DNA of 64,000 bases, from NCBI GenBank assembly GCA_934086145.1, contig CAKOHV010000003.1, forward strand, positions 1 through 64,000, given 5' to 3'. Positions 1 to 6,544 of this stretch are shown here, in pieces. Under the pieces are notes generated by a model. That model saw only the letters and a program-made list of their open reading frames with translations, searched no databases and was not told the DNA's origin. The stretch's first letter is position 1. Every line of letters starts with the position of its first letter. The position numbers and the translations under genes were made by a program. This DNA is from an uncultured Bacilli bacterium (GTDB lineage: Bacteria; Bacillota_I; Bacilli_A; RF39; UBA660).

Positions 1-300
1 AATCAATATGATTTAGGAACGCAGCGCTTACAAGAGTTTGCTAAAAATAATGCAACAGCACCGCAAGCAGTTGGAACGCCAGAAACAGATGCAATGATGG
101 AAAAACTTAAAGTTGATGCTAATCAATATGATTTAGGAACGCAGCGCTTACAAGAGTTTGCTAAAAATAATGCAACAGCACCGCAAGCAGTTGGAACACC
201 AGAAACGGATGCAATGATGGAAAAACTTAAAGTTGATGCTAACCAGTATGATTTAGGAGCACAACAATTACAAGAGTTTGCTAAAAATAATGCATCAACT
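1..300 (+). repeat. 120-bp in-frame tandem repeat
   Basis: Bases 1-120 and 121-240 are near-identical; I see only two differences, both near the 3' end of the unit (acgcca/acacca and acagat/acggat). A diverged half unit runs to about 300. The array continues leftwards out of the window, so copy number is unknown. The near identity at silent positions indicates recent duplication or gene conversion. Confidence 0.9.
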
Positions 301-1020
301 GGTAGTGTATCAGCACCTTCTGTTGAAACTGCGAAGAATGTTGATTTACCAAGAGCTTCAAATTTAGCGCCTTCTCTTGAAACGGTAAAAGTACCTTCAA
401 TAGCAGAATTAGAAAAACAACGTTTAGGTAATGGACTTGATTTTGATCCAACGATACCACCAGAAGTATCCCAAATAATTGATAGTCATTCAGAAGAATT
501 TAAACATATCATGTTTGAATTTGCGAATGGACTAGAAAAAAATTATAATTTCTTCATTGGCGAATGGCATAAAGATGTTAAAGTTGTTCATAGTGCTGAA
601 GAGTTTACAGAAGCGGTTGAAGACTTGATAGGAGCAAAATTAAATTTTGCTGATGCTAAACGCGTTTATTTGTCCGGTGTAGATTTGCCAGCCGCAGATA
701 GGACAATTATTTGGCCAGAACTTGAACAAGAAACAGCTGGAATTATTCCTGTTAGATATTTTGAAACATATGGTGATTTGATGAATTATGTTATGTCAGG
801 AGAAGATAAATATTTAACTGGCTATTATAATGAATTCGCTGAAAATTATGGAAAAGATTTTGACATAAACATTAATTCTTCGGAAACATTTGTTGAAACC
901 ATTGCAAATTTTTTAGGTGTGTCTACCGGAACTGCAGGAACCTTATTTCTTTTATATGAACTTGCGCAATATGGTTTGGCTATACCAACTGGTGGAGCAT
1001 CATTAGCATTACCAGGATAG
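1..1020 (+). CDS. C-terminal part of a tandem-repeat protein, function unknown (5' end outside window)
   Basis: The reading frame is open from base 1, so this is the 3' end of a longer gene; the first ATG in the window (94) lies inside a repeat and is not a real start. Two full 40-residue repeats (1-120 and 121-240) and a partial third (241-300) carry the core DANQYDLG followed by LQEFAKNNA. A linker rich in Ser, Ala and Pro follows, then a roughly 210-residue non-repetitive region ending in a hydrophobic, Gly-rich tail (GTAGTLFLLYELAQYGLAIP). The gene below starts 10 bp later with a strong GGAGG site, so the two are probably co-transcribed. I do not recognise the family; a secreted or surface-associated repeat protein is possible but unproven. 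Confidence 0.6.
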   Translation, partial: NQYDLGTQRLQEFAKNNATAPQAVGTPETDAMMEKLKVDANQYDLGTQRLQEFAKNNATAPQAVGTPETDAMMEKLKVDANQYDLGAQQLQEFAKNNASTGSVSAPSVETAKNVDLPRASNLAPSLETVKVPSIAELEKQRLGNGLDFDPTIPPEVSQIIDSHSEEFKHIMFEFANGLEKNYNFFIGEWHKDVKVVHSAEEFTEAVEDLIGAKLNFADAKRVYLSGVDLPAADRTIIWPELEQETAGIIPVRYFETYGDLMNYVMSGEDKYLTGYYNEFAENYGKDFDININSSETFVETIANFLGVSTGTAGTLFLLYELAQYGLAIPTGGASLALPG

Positions 1021-1030
1021 GAGGTAGAAT

Positions 1031-1762
1031 ATGATAGAAGAGTTAAATAGTCAATTAAGAAATTTTATACAAGCTGGTAATCAAAAAAGTGTTACAGTAA
1101 CTAGAGGACGTTTAATTAAGGCTTATAAAAAAGAAATAAAAGAACTGGAAGCTAAAGCAGATAAAACGGATGATGAAATCATAAAATTGGAAGTATTAAA
1201 AACAGAGTTACAGAAACAAATTAATGCTCATAAAATTCAATTAGATGCTAGATATAGTAATGAATTTATAAAAAAAGAAATGTCATTATCTAAGATAACA
1301 GAGATTCCTAAAAATGTTGCAATTGCTGCTAAAAAAGTTAAAGCATGTATTGATGATTTAAAATTGGCAAAAACAAATAAACAAAGAGTATTTAAAACAC
1401 TTGAATTAATTAAATCTTTAGGAATGTTACCATTAACACCAGCTATTTACCTAGGTAAGTTAACGTTAAAACATTGGTATATTCCATTCTCTGTTCTTTC
1501 TGTATTGAAGATGACAGATATTGACTTACTTAATCAATTTGCTAAAGATAATAGCTTAGCTGGAAAGATGTTTGGTGGTCTAGAGAATGTAAGAAATGCG
1601 CCTGTAATTAAGCCAATATATGATGGATTTGACTTTGTTACTGATAAAGCAATTGATGGTTTAGTAGGTTTGAAAGATAATACTGTAAAAGGAATTAGTT
1701 CTTCAGCTGGGTTTGATTATGAAGGCTTTGCAGAAGAAATGCAATCAGGATTATCAAGATAA
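1031..1762 (+). CDS. Coiled-coil protein of unknown function
   Basis: The product is 243 residues, with GGAGGTAGAAT just before the ATG. Residues about 30-75 are a Lys/Glu-rich heptad-like region (KKEIKELEAKADKTDDEIIKLE), a probable coiled coil. The middle (about 125-165) is more hydrophobic, with SLGMLPLTPAIYLGKLTLKHW, and could touch a membrane, but there is no clear signal peptide. The C-terminal part is soluble-looking and Gly/Asp-rich. It sits 10 bp after the repeat protein and is followed by a terminator, so the two probably form the end of one operon and may act together. Family not recognised. Confidence 0.65.
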   Translation: MIEELNSQLRNFIQAGNQKSVTVTRGRLIKAYKKEIKELEAKADKTDDEIIKLEVLKTELQKQINAHKIQLDARYSNEFIKKEMSLSKITEIPKNVAIAAKKVKACIDDLKLAKTNKQRVFKTLELIKSLGMLPLTPAIYLGKLTLKHWYIPFSVLSVLKMTDIDLLNQFAKDNSLAGKMFGGLENVRNAPVIKPIYDGFDFVTDKAIDGLVGLKDNTVKGISSSAGFDYEGFAEEMQSGLSR

Positions 1763-1804
1763 TTAAAATATAATATATTAATTAAAAATACTTAATTGGT
1801 GATG

Positions 1805-1833
1805 AGAGAGGCATTATTTTGCTTCTCTTTTTA
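1805..1833 (+). terminator. Intrinsic terminator after the coiled-coil gene
   Basis: An 8-bp stem AGAGAGGC/GCTTCTCT (1805-1812 with 1821-1828, one G-U pair) is followed by a run of T. It closes the operon of the first two genes. Confidence 0.8.
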
Positions 1834-1873
1834 CATCGTTTTTTATAAACTTAAGGAATAATTTTAGATTTGG

Positions 1874-1902
1874 TTGGCAAATTTTTCTTGATAAGGTATC
1901 AT
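1874..1902 (+). promoter_or_regulatory. Candidate SigA promoter for the queuosine-salvage gene
   Basis: TTGGCA at 1874-1879, a 17-bp spacer, and TATCAT at 1897-1902. Spacing is ideal but both boxes deviate from consensus. It lies about 130 bp before the next start. Confidence 0.45.
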
Positions 1903-2034
1903 ATAAGTATGAGTTAATAGTTGAAATTTAGGTAATTATTAAAGTAAAAAGATTAATGTTTTATGATAAAAAAATTCAAGATACTAATAAGTATTGAAAA
2001 TTTATAATAGGACTTAAGGAAAGAAGTGGTAGAG

Positions 2035-2964
2035 ATGTTAGAAAAAATAAAAGAATCATGTAATTATGTTGCTCAAAATAGTCAACATGTTACAATTAAT
2101 TATGGAGTATTAGATGAATATATTAAAAATATTGATTTAAAAAAAGTTAAATTTTGGCTTAGCAGTAATCCATACAATTTATTTGAGATGCCAATTGATA
2201 AAATCATTAATTTTATGTTGGTTTTTGAAGCAATCGATTATTGTTTTTGGGGTGAACCAAAATGGACTATTAAAACAGAAGAAGGTTTAAAGGATGGTTC
2301 GGATGCGTTATTATATGTTTTATTAAATTATGTTAAAAAACAAGATAAAGTTGATTTTTCGAATATTTCTTTAGAAGAATTTTCCCAGATATTAAAGGGT
2401 AATGTTGAAATTCCTTATTTAAATGAACGTTATGAAACGGTTGTTTCAATTAGTAAAGTAGTCAATGATAAGATGGATGGTAGTTTTTATAATTATATTA
2501 AAGAAGTTAATGAAGATACAGAATTGTTAGCAATTATTATTGATAATTTTGCAAGTTTTTATGATGAAAGAGAATATAATGGGCAAAAAGTATACTTTTA
2601 TAAATTGGCTCAATTACTAACTTCAGATATTTTACATCTTAAAGAGCTGGTTACAGGAGCAAAAGTTGATTATAGTCATTTAGTAGCTTGTGCTGATTAT
2701 AAAATACCTCAAACTTTAAGGGCCTTAGGCATTTTACAATATGATGAGTTGTTGTCACAGATAGTCGATAATAAGGAATTAATAGCTTTTAATTCGATAT
2801 ATGAAGTTGAAATTAGAGCTAACATGATTGCTGTTATTAGTTATGTTAATGCAAAAGTTAAAGATGCTTGTTCTATTGATATAAATGATTATTTCTTCTT
2901 AGAATCTAAAAAGGTTAAAGAGATAGTCAAACCATATCATTTATGTAGAAATAGAAATTATTAA
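2035..2964 (+). CDS. Queuosine salvage protein (DUF2419, Q-nucleotide N-glycosidase/hydrolase family)
   Basis: The family (Pfam Q_salvage; eukaryotic Qng1, clostridial QueK) releases queuine from queuosine or its 5'-phosphate so the base can be reinserted into tRNA-GUN. Seen here are the family's blocks in order: FWGEPKW (near residue 75), IPYLNERYETVV (near 130), GSFYNYIKE, FYKLAQLLTSDI, CADYKIPQTLRALG with the conserved Asp-Tyr pair (near 220), and YEVEIRA near the C-terminus. The length of about 310 residues fits. An in-frame GTG at 2026 lies 5 bp after AAGGA; I prefer the ATG at 2035 (309 residues). No tgt or queuosine-transport gene is in the window, so the salvage role rests on family identity. 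A VanZ gene follows after 15 bp. Confidence 0.82.
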   Translation: MLEKIKESCNYVAQNSQHVTINYGVLDEYIKNIDLKKVKFWLSSNPYNLFEMPIDKIINFMLVFEAIDYCFWGEPKWTIKTEEGLKDGSDALLYVLLNYVKKQDKVDFSNISLEEFSQILKGNVEIPYLNERYETVVSISKVVNDKMDGSFYNYIKEVNEDTELLAIIIDNFASFYDEREYNGQKVYFYKLAQLLTSDILHLKELVTGAKVDYSHLVACADYKIPQTLRALGILQYDELLSQIVDNKELIAFNSIYEVEIRANMIAVISYVNAKVKDACSIDINDYFFLESKKVKEIVKPYHLCRNRNY

Positions 2965-2979
2965 TTTGGATGGATAAAA

Positions 2980-3498
2980 ATGAAAGAATTGCTAGATTTT
3001 ATTGCTTTGATAATAATATATTGGAAATTTTTTTACCGAAAATGGCAGAAAGCGGGCCGAGATATTTTATTAGTTAAGACAACGATGTACATATATTTGT
3101 CTTTTGTATTATATTTTACCTTAATGCCTATCTTAACATCTTTGCCTTTTCTCTTTGAACATCCGTATCATTCAATGAATTTGGTACCTTTCATCGATGT
3201 TTTAAATGGTCGTGGAGATTTTGCTAGACAAGTTATATTAAATGTGGCAATGACTATCCCGTGGGGCTTTTTATTACCATTAGTAAAAAATAGTAAGATA
3301 AATTTATTAAAGATTGTCTTGGATACTTTCTTATTAAGTTTAGGAATTGAGTTATTGCAGCCATTACTAAGTGGTTTTAGAACATCGGATATAACTGATT
3401 TGATTACTAATGTGTTAGGGGGGATTATAGGATATGTTATGTATTTAGGTGCAAGACCCTTAATCACTAAAATATTAAGATATATAAAAGAAGGTTAG
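2980..3498 (+). CDS. VanZ-family membrane protein
   Basis: A 172-residue polytopic membrane protein. VanZ hallmarks are visible: MNLVPF (residues 66-71), the NVAMTIPWGFLLP block (88-100), ELLQ (124-127), and the RTSDITDLITNVLGGIIG signature (134-151). VanZ domains occur in teicoplanin resistance clusters and in many uncharacterised envelope proteins; the biochemical role is unsettled. No other van resistance genes are nearby, so a glycopeptide-resistance role should not be assumed. It starts 15 bp after the queuosine-salvage gene and may be co-transcribed with it. Confidence 0.85.
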   Translation: MKELLDFIALIIIYWKFFYRKWQKAGRDILLVKTTMYIYLSFVLYFTLMPILTSLPFLFEHPYHSMNLVPFIDVLNGRGDFARQVILNVAMTIPWGFLLPLVKNSKINLLKIVLDTFLLSLGIELLQPLLSGFRTSDITDLITNVLGGIIGYVMYLGARPLITKILRYIKEG

Positions 3499-3510
3499 GA
3501 TTATTTTTAG

Positions 3511-3693
3511 ATAGATGAATTTAATGGACATCGTGTGGATTTCTATAAAAATATGTTTGCTAAATGCCCAGCAGGAAGACTAGGAACAGCGGATGAAGTG
3601 GCGAATGTTGCAGAGCTATTAATGAGTGATAAAGCAGAATTTATTACAGTGGTCGACTTTTTAATAGATGCTTCCTATTTCTATGGACCATAA
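3511..3693 (+). pseudogene. 3' remnant of a short-chain dehydrogenase/reductase gene
   Basis: An open stretch without a start signal encodes about 60 residues. They match the C-terminus of classical SDR enzymes: CPAGRLGTADEVANVAELL, then KAEFIT, then FLIDASYFYG. Intact relatives normally read FITGSDFLIDGG followed by a short loop before YFYG, so even this piece has lost residues. The Rossmann fold, the Tyr-Lys active site and the promoter are absent. It ends with TAA 45 bp before a terminator, which may be that gene's original one. Confidence 0.75.
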
Positions 3694-3738
3694 AAACCAG
3701 AAGTTAAGTAAAAAAATGTAGATTATAGTTAATTTATG

Positions 3739-3762
3739 AATCAGAGGAAACTCTGATTTTTT
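3739..3762 (+). terminator. Intrinsic terminator after the SDR remnant
   Basis: A perfect stem AATCAGAG/CTCTGATT around a GAAA tetraloop (3739-3758) is followed by T residues. It probably belonged to the lost dehydrogenase gene. Confidence 0.8.
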
Positions 3763-3922
3763 AGCTGGTACTAAGAAAAATGGAAGTTTACGCAATAATT
3801 AATGGAAGAAATAGAGTATTAAAAAATAAAAAAATTAGCTAATTGTTATGTTGTTTTGGGAAGAAGAGATAGTGAATAATGAAAATCATTAGACTTGGTA
3901 CTATCTAAAGGAAACTAATTTG

Positions 3923-3931
3923 TGTTATAAT
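3923..3931 (+). promoter_or_regulatory. Extended -10 element (TGT-TATAAT)
   Basis: TGTTATAAT has the TG dinucleotide one base before TATAAT, and no good -35. It points at the degenerate rbgA-like start downstream and may be the ancestral rbgA promoter. Confidence 0.5.
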
Positions 3932-3964
3932 GAACACGATTTAAACTTACTCATAAGTTAGAAA

Positions 3965-4030
3965 AGGGGAGTCGTAAATGAGGATATGTATCAAAAGATA
4001 CTAAGACAAGAAAAGAAAAATAATAATTAA
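3965..4030 (+). pseudogene. Degenerate partial copy of the rbgA 5' end
   Basis: The stretch GGATATGTATCAAAA and the following A/G-rich codons resemble the real rbgA start about 1 kb downstream (4965-5030). A ribosome-binding-like GGGGAGT lies at a similar distance upstream. The short frame from ATG 3986 reads MYQKILRQEKKNNN and stops at 4030; rbgA begins MDMYQKRKMRKEKNKQ. This looks like a leftover of a duplication or of an insertion that separated rbgA from its old leader. Confidence 0.5.
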
Positions 4031-4194
4031 TCTATGAAATGGTATTATTGGTAAGTCGGAAGAAAAAAGTAATTAGATAAGGAGAATAAAACGTTTTTTT
4101 GTTAAAGATTTTTAATACTTTGAAATATTTTTGATGAATTTTGATTTTGGTTGGTATAGTGGATTGTGAAAAATTAAAGGAAAGGAGAATATTA

Positions 4195-4873
4195 ATGGAA
4201 GAGAATAAATTAATTATATATAAGAATAGTGAAGGTAATATTGTAGTAGATGCTATTTATAAAGATGAAACTTTATGGTTATCACAAAAAGGTATGTCAA
4301 AAGTGTTTGAAGTTGGTGTCCCAGCAATATCTAAGCATTTAAAAAATGTGTTTGAAGAAAAAGAATTAGATAGAAGTTCAGTTGTTTCCAAAATGGAAAT
4401 AACTGCAGAAGACGGCAAGAATTATAATACTGAAGTCTATAATTTAGATGCCATAATTGCTGTAGGATACAGAGTTAATTCAAAAAAAGCAACATATGGG
4501 ACTAACTAGTTGGAAGAGGTCTTTTGATGGCTTAATATATAAGTATGATGTAGTTGTTGCTAAAAATTATTTAAATGAAGATGAAACGAATAATTTAAAA
4601 GATTTAACAAATATGTTCTTAGTATTTGCCGAAGACGAAGCAAAACAAAGACATGTAATGACAATGGAAGACTGGATAAGTGCAACAGATGATTTATTAA
4701 AATTTCGAAGAAAAGAAGTGTTAAATAATGGTGGAAGTATATCTCATAAAGAGGCTGTAGAAAAAGCTGAAAAGGAATATGAGAAGTTTAGAGTTGTGCA
4801 AGATCAAGAATATATTTCTTCAATGGATGAATTTTATAATAAATATCTAAATGAAAGCAAAGGTGAAAAATAA
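4195..4873 (+). pseudogene. RhuM-family gene broken by an internal deletion with frameshift
   Basis: The first piece (ATG 4195, after AAAGGAGAAT, to stop 4507-4509) has the N-terminal RhuM region: MEENKLIIYKNSEGNIV, LWLSQKGMSKVFEV, VYNLDAIIAVGYRVNSKKAT. The second piece (from about 4498, another frame, to 4873) has the C-terminal region: MGLTSWK, VAKNYLNEDE, MTMEDWISATDDLLKF and a helical end. In intact family members about 100-130 residues lie between YRVNS and MGLTSW; here they are gone and the join at about 4494-4500 shifts frame. RhuM proteins are named after a Salmonella virulence-associated protein; function is poorly known, often next to restriction-modification loci. The gene is almost certainly inactive. 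Confidence 0.85.
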
Positions 4874-4959
4874 TGAAGTCATATGATAACACAATAAAAT
4901 ATTATGAGTTATTGACGTATTATAAAGATACGTCTACTTATAAAAAATATAAAAGATAG
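4873..4959 (+). CDS. Possible 28-residue ORF ahead of rbgA
   Basis: The ATG overlaps the stop of the broken rhuM (TAATG), and AGGTGA lies 7 bp upstream. The predicted peptide is Tyr- and Lys-rich (MKSYDNTIKYYELLTYYKD...). A perfect 7-bp hairpin, GACGTAT/ATACGTC (4914-4920 with 4928-4934), lies inside it just ahead of rbgA. It could be a leader peptide or a chance ORF. Confidence 0.25.
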   Translation: MKSYDNTIKYYELLTYYKDTSTYKKYKR

Positions 4960-4971
4960 GAAGTGATAGAT

Positions 4972-5895
4972 ATGGATATGTATCAAAAAAGAAAGATGAG
5001 AAAAGAAAAAAATAAGCAAGAGGATTTAACAAAAACAAGTGTTGGAATTAATTATTATCCAGGTCATATGGCTAAAACAAAGAGGTTGATAAAGGAAAAG
5101 TATGATCTTATTGATATTGTTTATGAAGTAATAGATAGTAGAATACCTTATTCTTCTAAGATAAAGGATATTGATGAGTTATTAAAGAATAAACCAAGAA
5201 TTTTAATTATGACCAAGAAGGATTTATGTGATTTAAAAGAAACTTTAAAATGGAAAAAATATTATGAAACACAAGGATACTATGTTTTGTTGGTTGATTT
5301 AACTAAAAATGATGCACTTAATGAATTGGTTAATTTAACAAATGAAGTTATGAATAAAGTCCAAGCCAAGAGAGTAGAACAAGGGATGAATGAAAAGCAA
5401 ATAAGAGCTTTGGTTGTGGGCATTCCGAATGTGGGCAAAAGTACATTGATTAATCGAATGGCTGGACGTAAGGTAGCGGTTGTTGGTAATAATCCAGGAG
5501 TAACTAAGAATTTAAGTTGGCTAAAGACTAAAAGTAATATTTTGTTACTTGATAGTCCAGGTATTTTATGGCCTAAATTCACTAATGAAGAAGTTGCTTT
5601 GAACTTAGCTAGTATGAGTGCGATTCCTCATGATGTCTTGCCAATCGATAAGGTTGCTGTACATATTTTGAATAAATTGCATAATTTTTATCCACTTTTT
5701 TTAAAACAGAGGTATAATATTGAGAAAATGGATAATGATGATTTAGAAAATATCTATGATATTATAGGAAGAAAAATAGGGGCCATGGTATCTGGTGGCG
5801 AAATAGACTATGATCGAGTTAGTAGAACTATTTTAGAAGATATCAAAAATGAAAGAATAAAAGGAGTAACATTTGATCGAAAAGATGAGGAGTAG
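4972..5895 (+). CDS. rbgA: Ribosome biogenesis GTPase RbgA (YlqF)
   Basis: RbgA is a circularly permuted GTPase needed for late assembly of the 50S subunit. The permuted order is visible: the G4 motif TKKD (about residue 81) precedes G1 GIPNVGKST (150-158), G2 with the Thr in PGVTKN, and G3 DSPG (about 194). The N-terminal YYPGHMAK stretch is typical, and the C-terminal helical domain is present; about 307 residues fits. The start is ATG 4972, six bases after AGGAAGTG; an upstream in-frame GTG at 4963 overlaps that site and is less likely. rnhB follows after 6 bp, the same order as ylqF-rnhB in Bacillus. Confidence 0.95.
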   Translation: MDMYQKRKMRKEKNKQEDLTKTSVGINYYPGHMAKTKRLIKEKYDLIDIVYEVIDSRIPYSSKIKDIDELLKNKPRILIMTKKDLCDLKETLKWKKYYETQGYYVLLVDLTKNDALNELVNLTNEVMNKVQAKRVEQGMNEKQIRALVVGIPNVGKSTLINRMAGRKVAVVGNNPGVTKNLSWLKTKSNILLLDSPGILWPKFTNEEVALNLASMSAIPHDVLPIDKVAVHILNKLHNFYPLFLKQRYNIEKMDNDDLENIYDIIGRKIGAMVSGGEIDYDRVSRTILEDIKNERIKGVTFDRKDEE

Positions 5896-5901
5896 TACTT
5901 A

Positions 5902-6543
5902 ATGAAAAAAGAACAGTCAAAAGAAGATTTACTGAAGTATGAGAAAGAGTTATATGCGAAGGGTTTTACATTAATTGCAGGAACTGATGAGGTTGGTAGG
6001 GGACCTTTAGTTGGACCGGTTGTGGCGGCCGCAGTTATTTTACCTAAAAATTATCAACTTGAAGGTTTGACTGATTCAAAAAAACTAACAGAAAAGAAAC
6101 GTGATAAATTTTACGATATTATTATGAAAGAAGCTATTAGTGTTGGCGTTGGCGTTGTTGATGCTAAAACAATTGATGAAATAAATATTTTGGAAGCTAG
6201 TAGATTAGCCATGAAAAAGGCGATTATGGATTTAAAAGTCAAACCAGAATATGTTCTTTCTGATGCAATGAAATTAAATAATATAGATATTCCTTATACT
6301 GATATTATCCATGGAGATGCTTTGTCATTATCGATTGCAGCAGCATCGGTTATTGCTAAAGTGACAAGGGATCGAATGATGTATGAATTGGATTTACAAT
6401 ATCCTTTGTATGGTTTTGCTAAACATAAAGGTTATCCAACTAAATTACATCTAGAAAATTTACGTAAATACGGAGTCTTAGATAACTATCGTTTTAGTTA
6501 TAAACCCGTTAAAGAAGTTTTGATGGAAAAAGGTAAGGAGTGA
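5902..6543 (+). CDS. rnhB: Ribonuclease HII
   Basis: Removes RNA from RNA-DNA hybrids and misincorporated ribonucleotides. The 213 residues contain the catalytic D29-E30 in GTDEVGRG, D121 in VLSDAMKL and D139 in HGDALSLSIAAASVIAKVTRD, all in family positions. It is 6 bp downstream of rbgA and ends one base before the next gene, so rbgA, rnhB and the sulfatase-like gene form one transcription unit, probably reaching topA. Confidence 0.95.
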   Translation: MKKEQSKEDLLKYEKELYAKGFTLIAGTDEVGRGPLVGPVVAAAVILPKNYQLEGLTDSKKLTEKKRDKFYDIIMKEAISVGVGVVDAKTIDEINILEASRLAMKKAIMDLKVKPEYVLSDAMKLNNIDIPYTDIIHGDALSLSIAAASVIAKVTRDRMMYELDLQYPLYGFAKHKGYPTKLHLENLRKYGVLDNYRFSYKPVKEVLMEKGKE

Positions 6544-6544
6544 A

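Larger units (their letters stand above)
3763..4194. other. Non-coding, decayed intergenic stretch
   Basis: No intact gene is visible. It contains an imperfect stem-loop (AGATAGT 3867-3873 with ACTATCT 3900-3906, inner AATGA/TCATT), an extended -10 box (3923-3931) and a degenerate copy of the rbgA start region (about 3965-4030), both listed separately. The rest is AT-rich with many stops in all frames. Confidence 0.6.

Noticed and set aside
1..300. CRISPR-like repeat array
   Set aside because: The repeats are 120 bp, directly adjacent, in frame and part of a protein; there are no unique spacers.
2980..3498. Vancomycin/teicoplanin resistance locus
   Set aside because: Only a VanZ-family protein is here; the VanY-like peptidase is 29 kb away and vanHAX/vanRS are absent. 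Both are common envelope genes.
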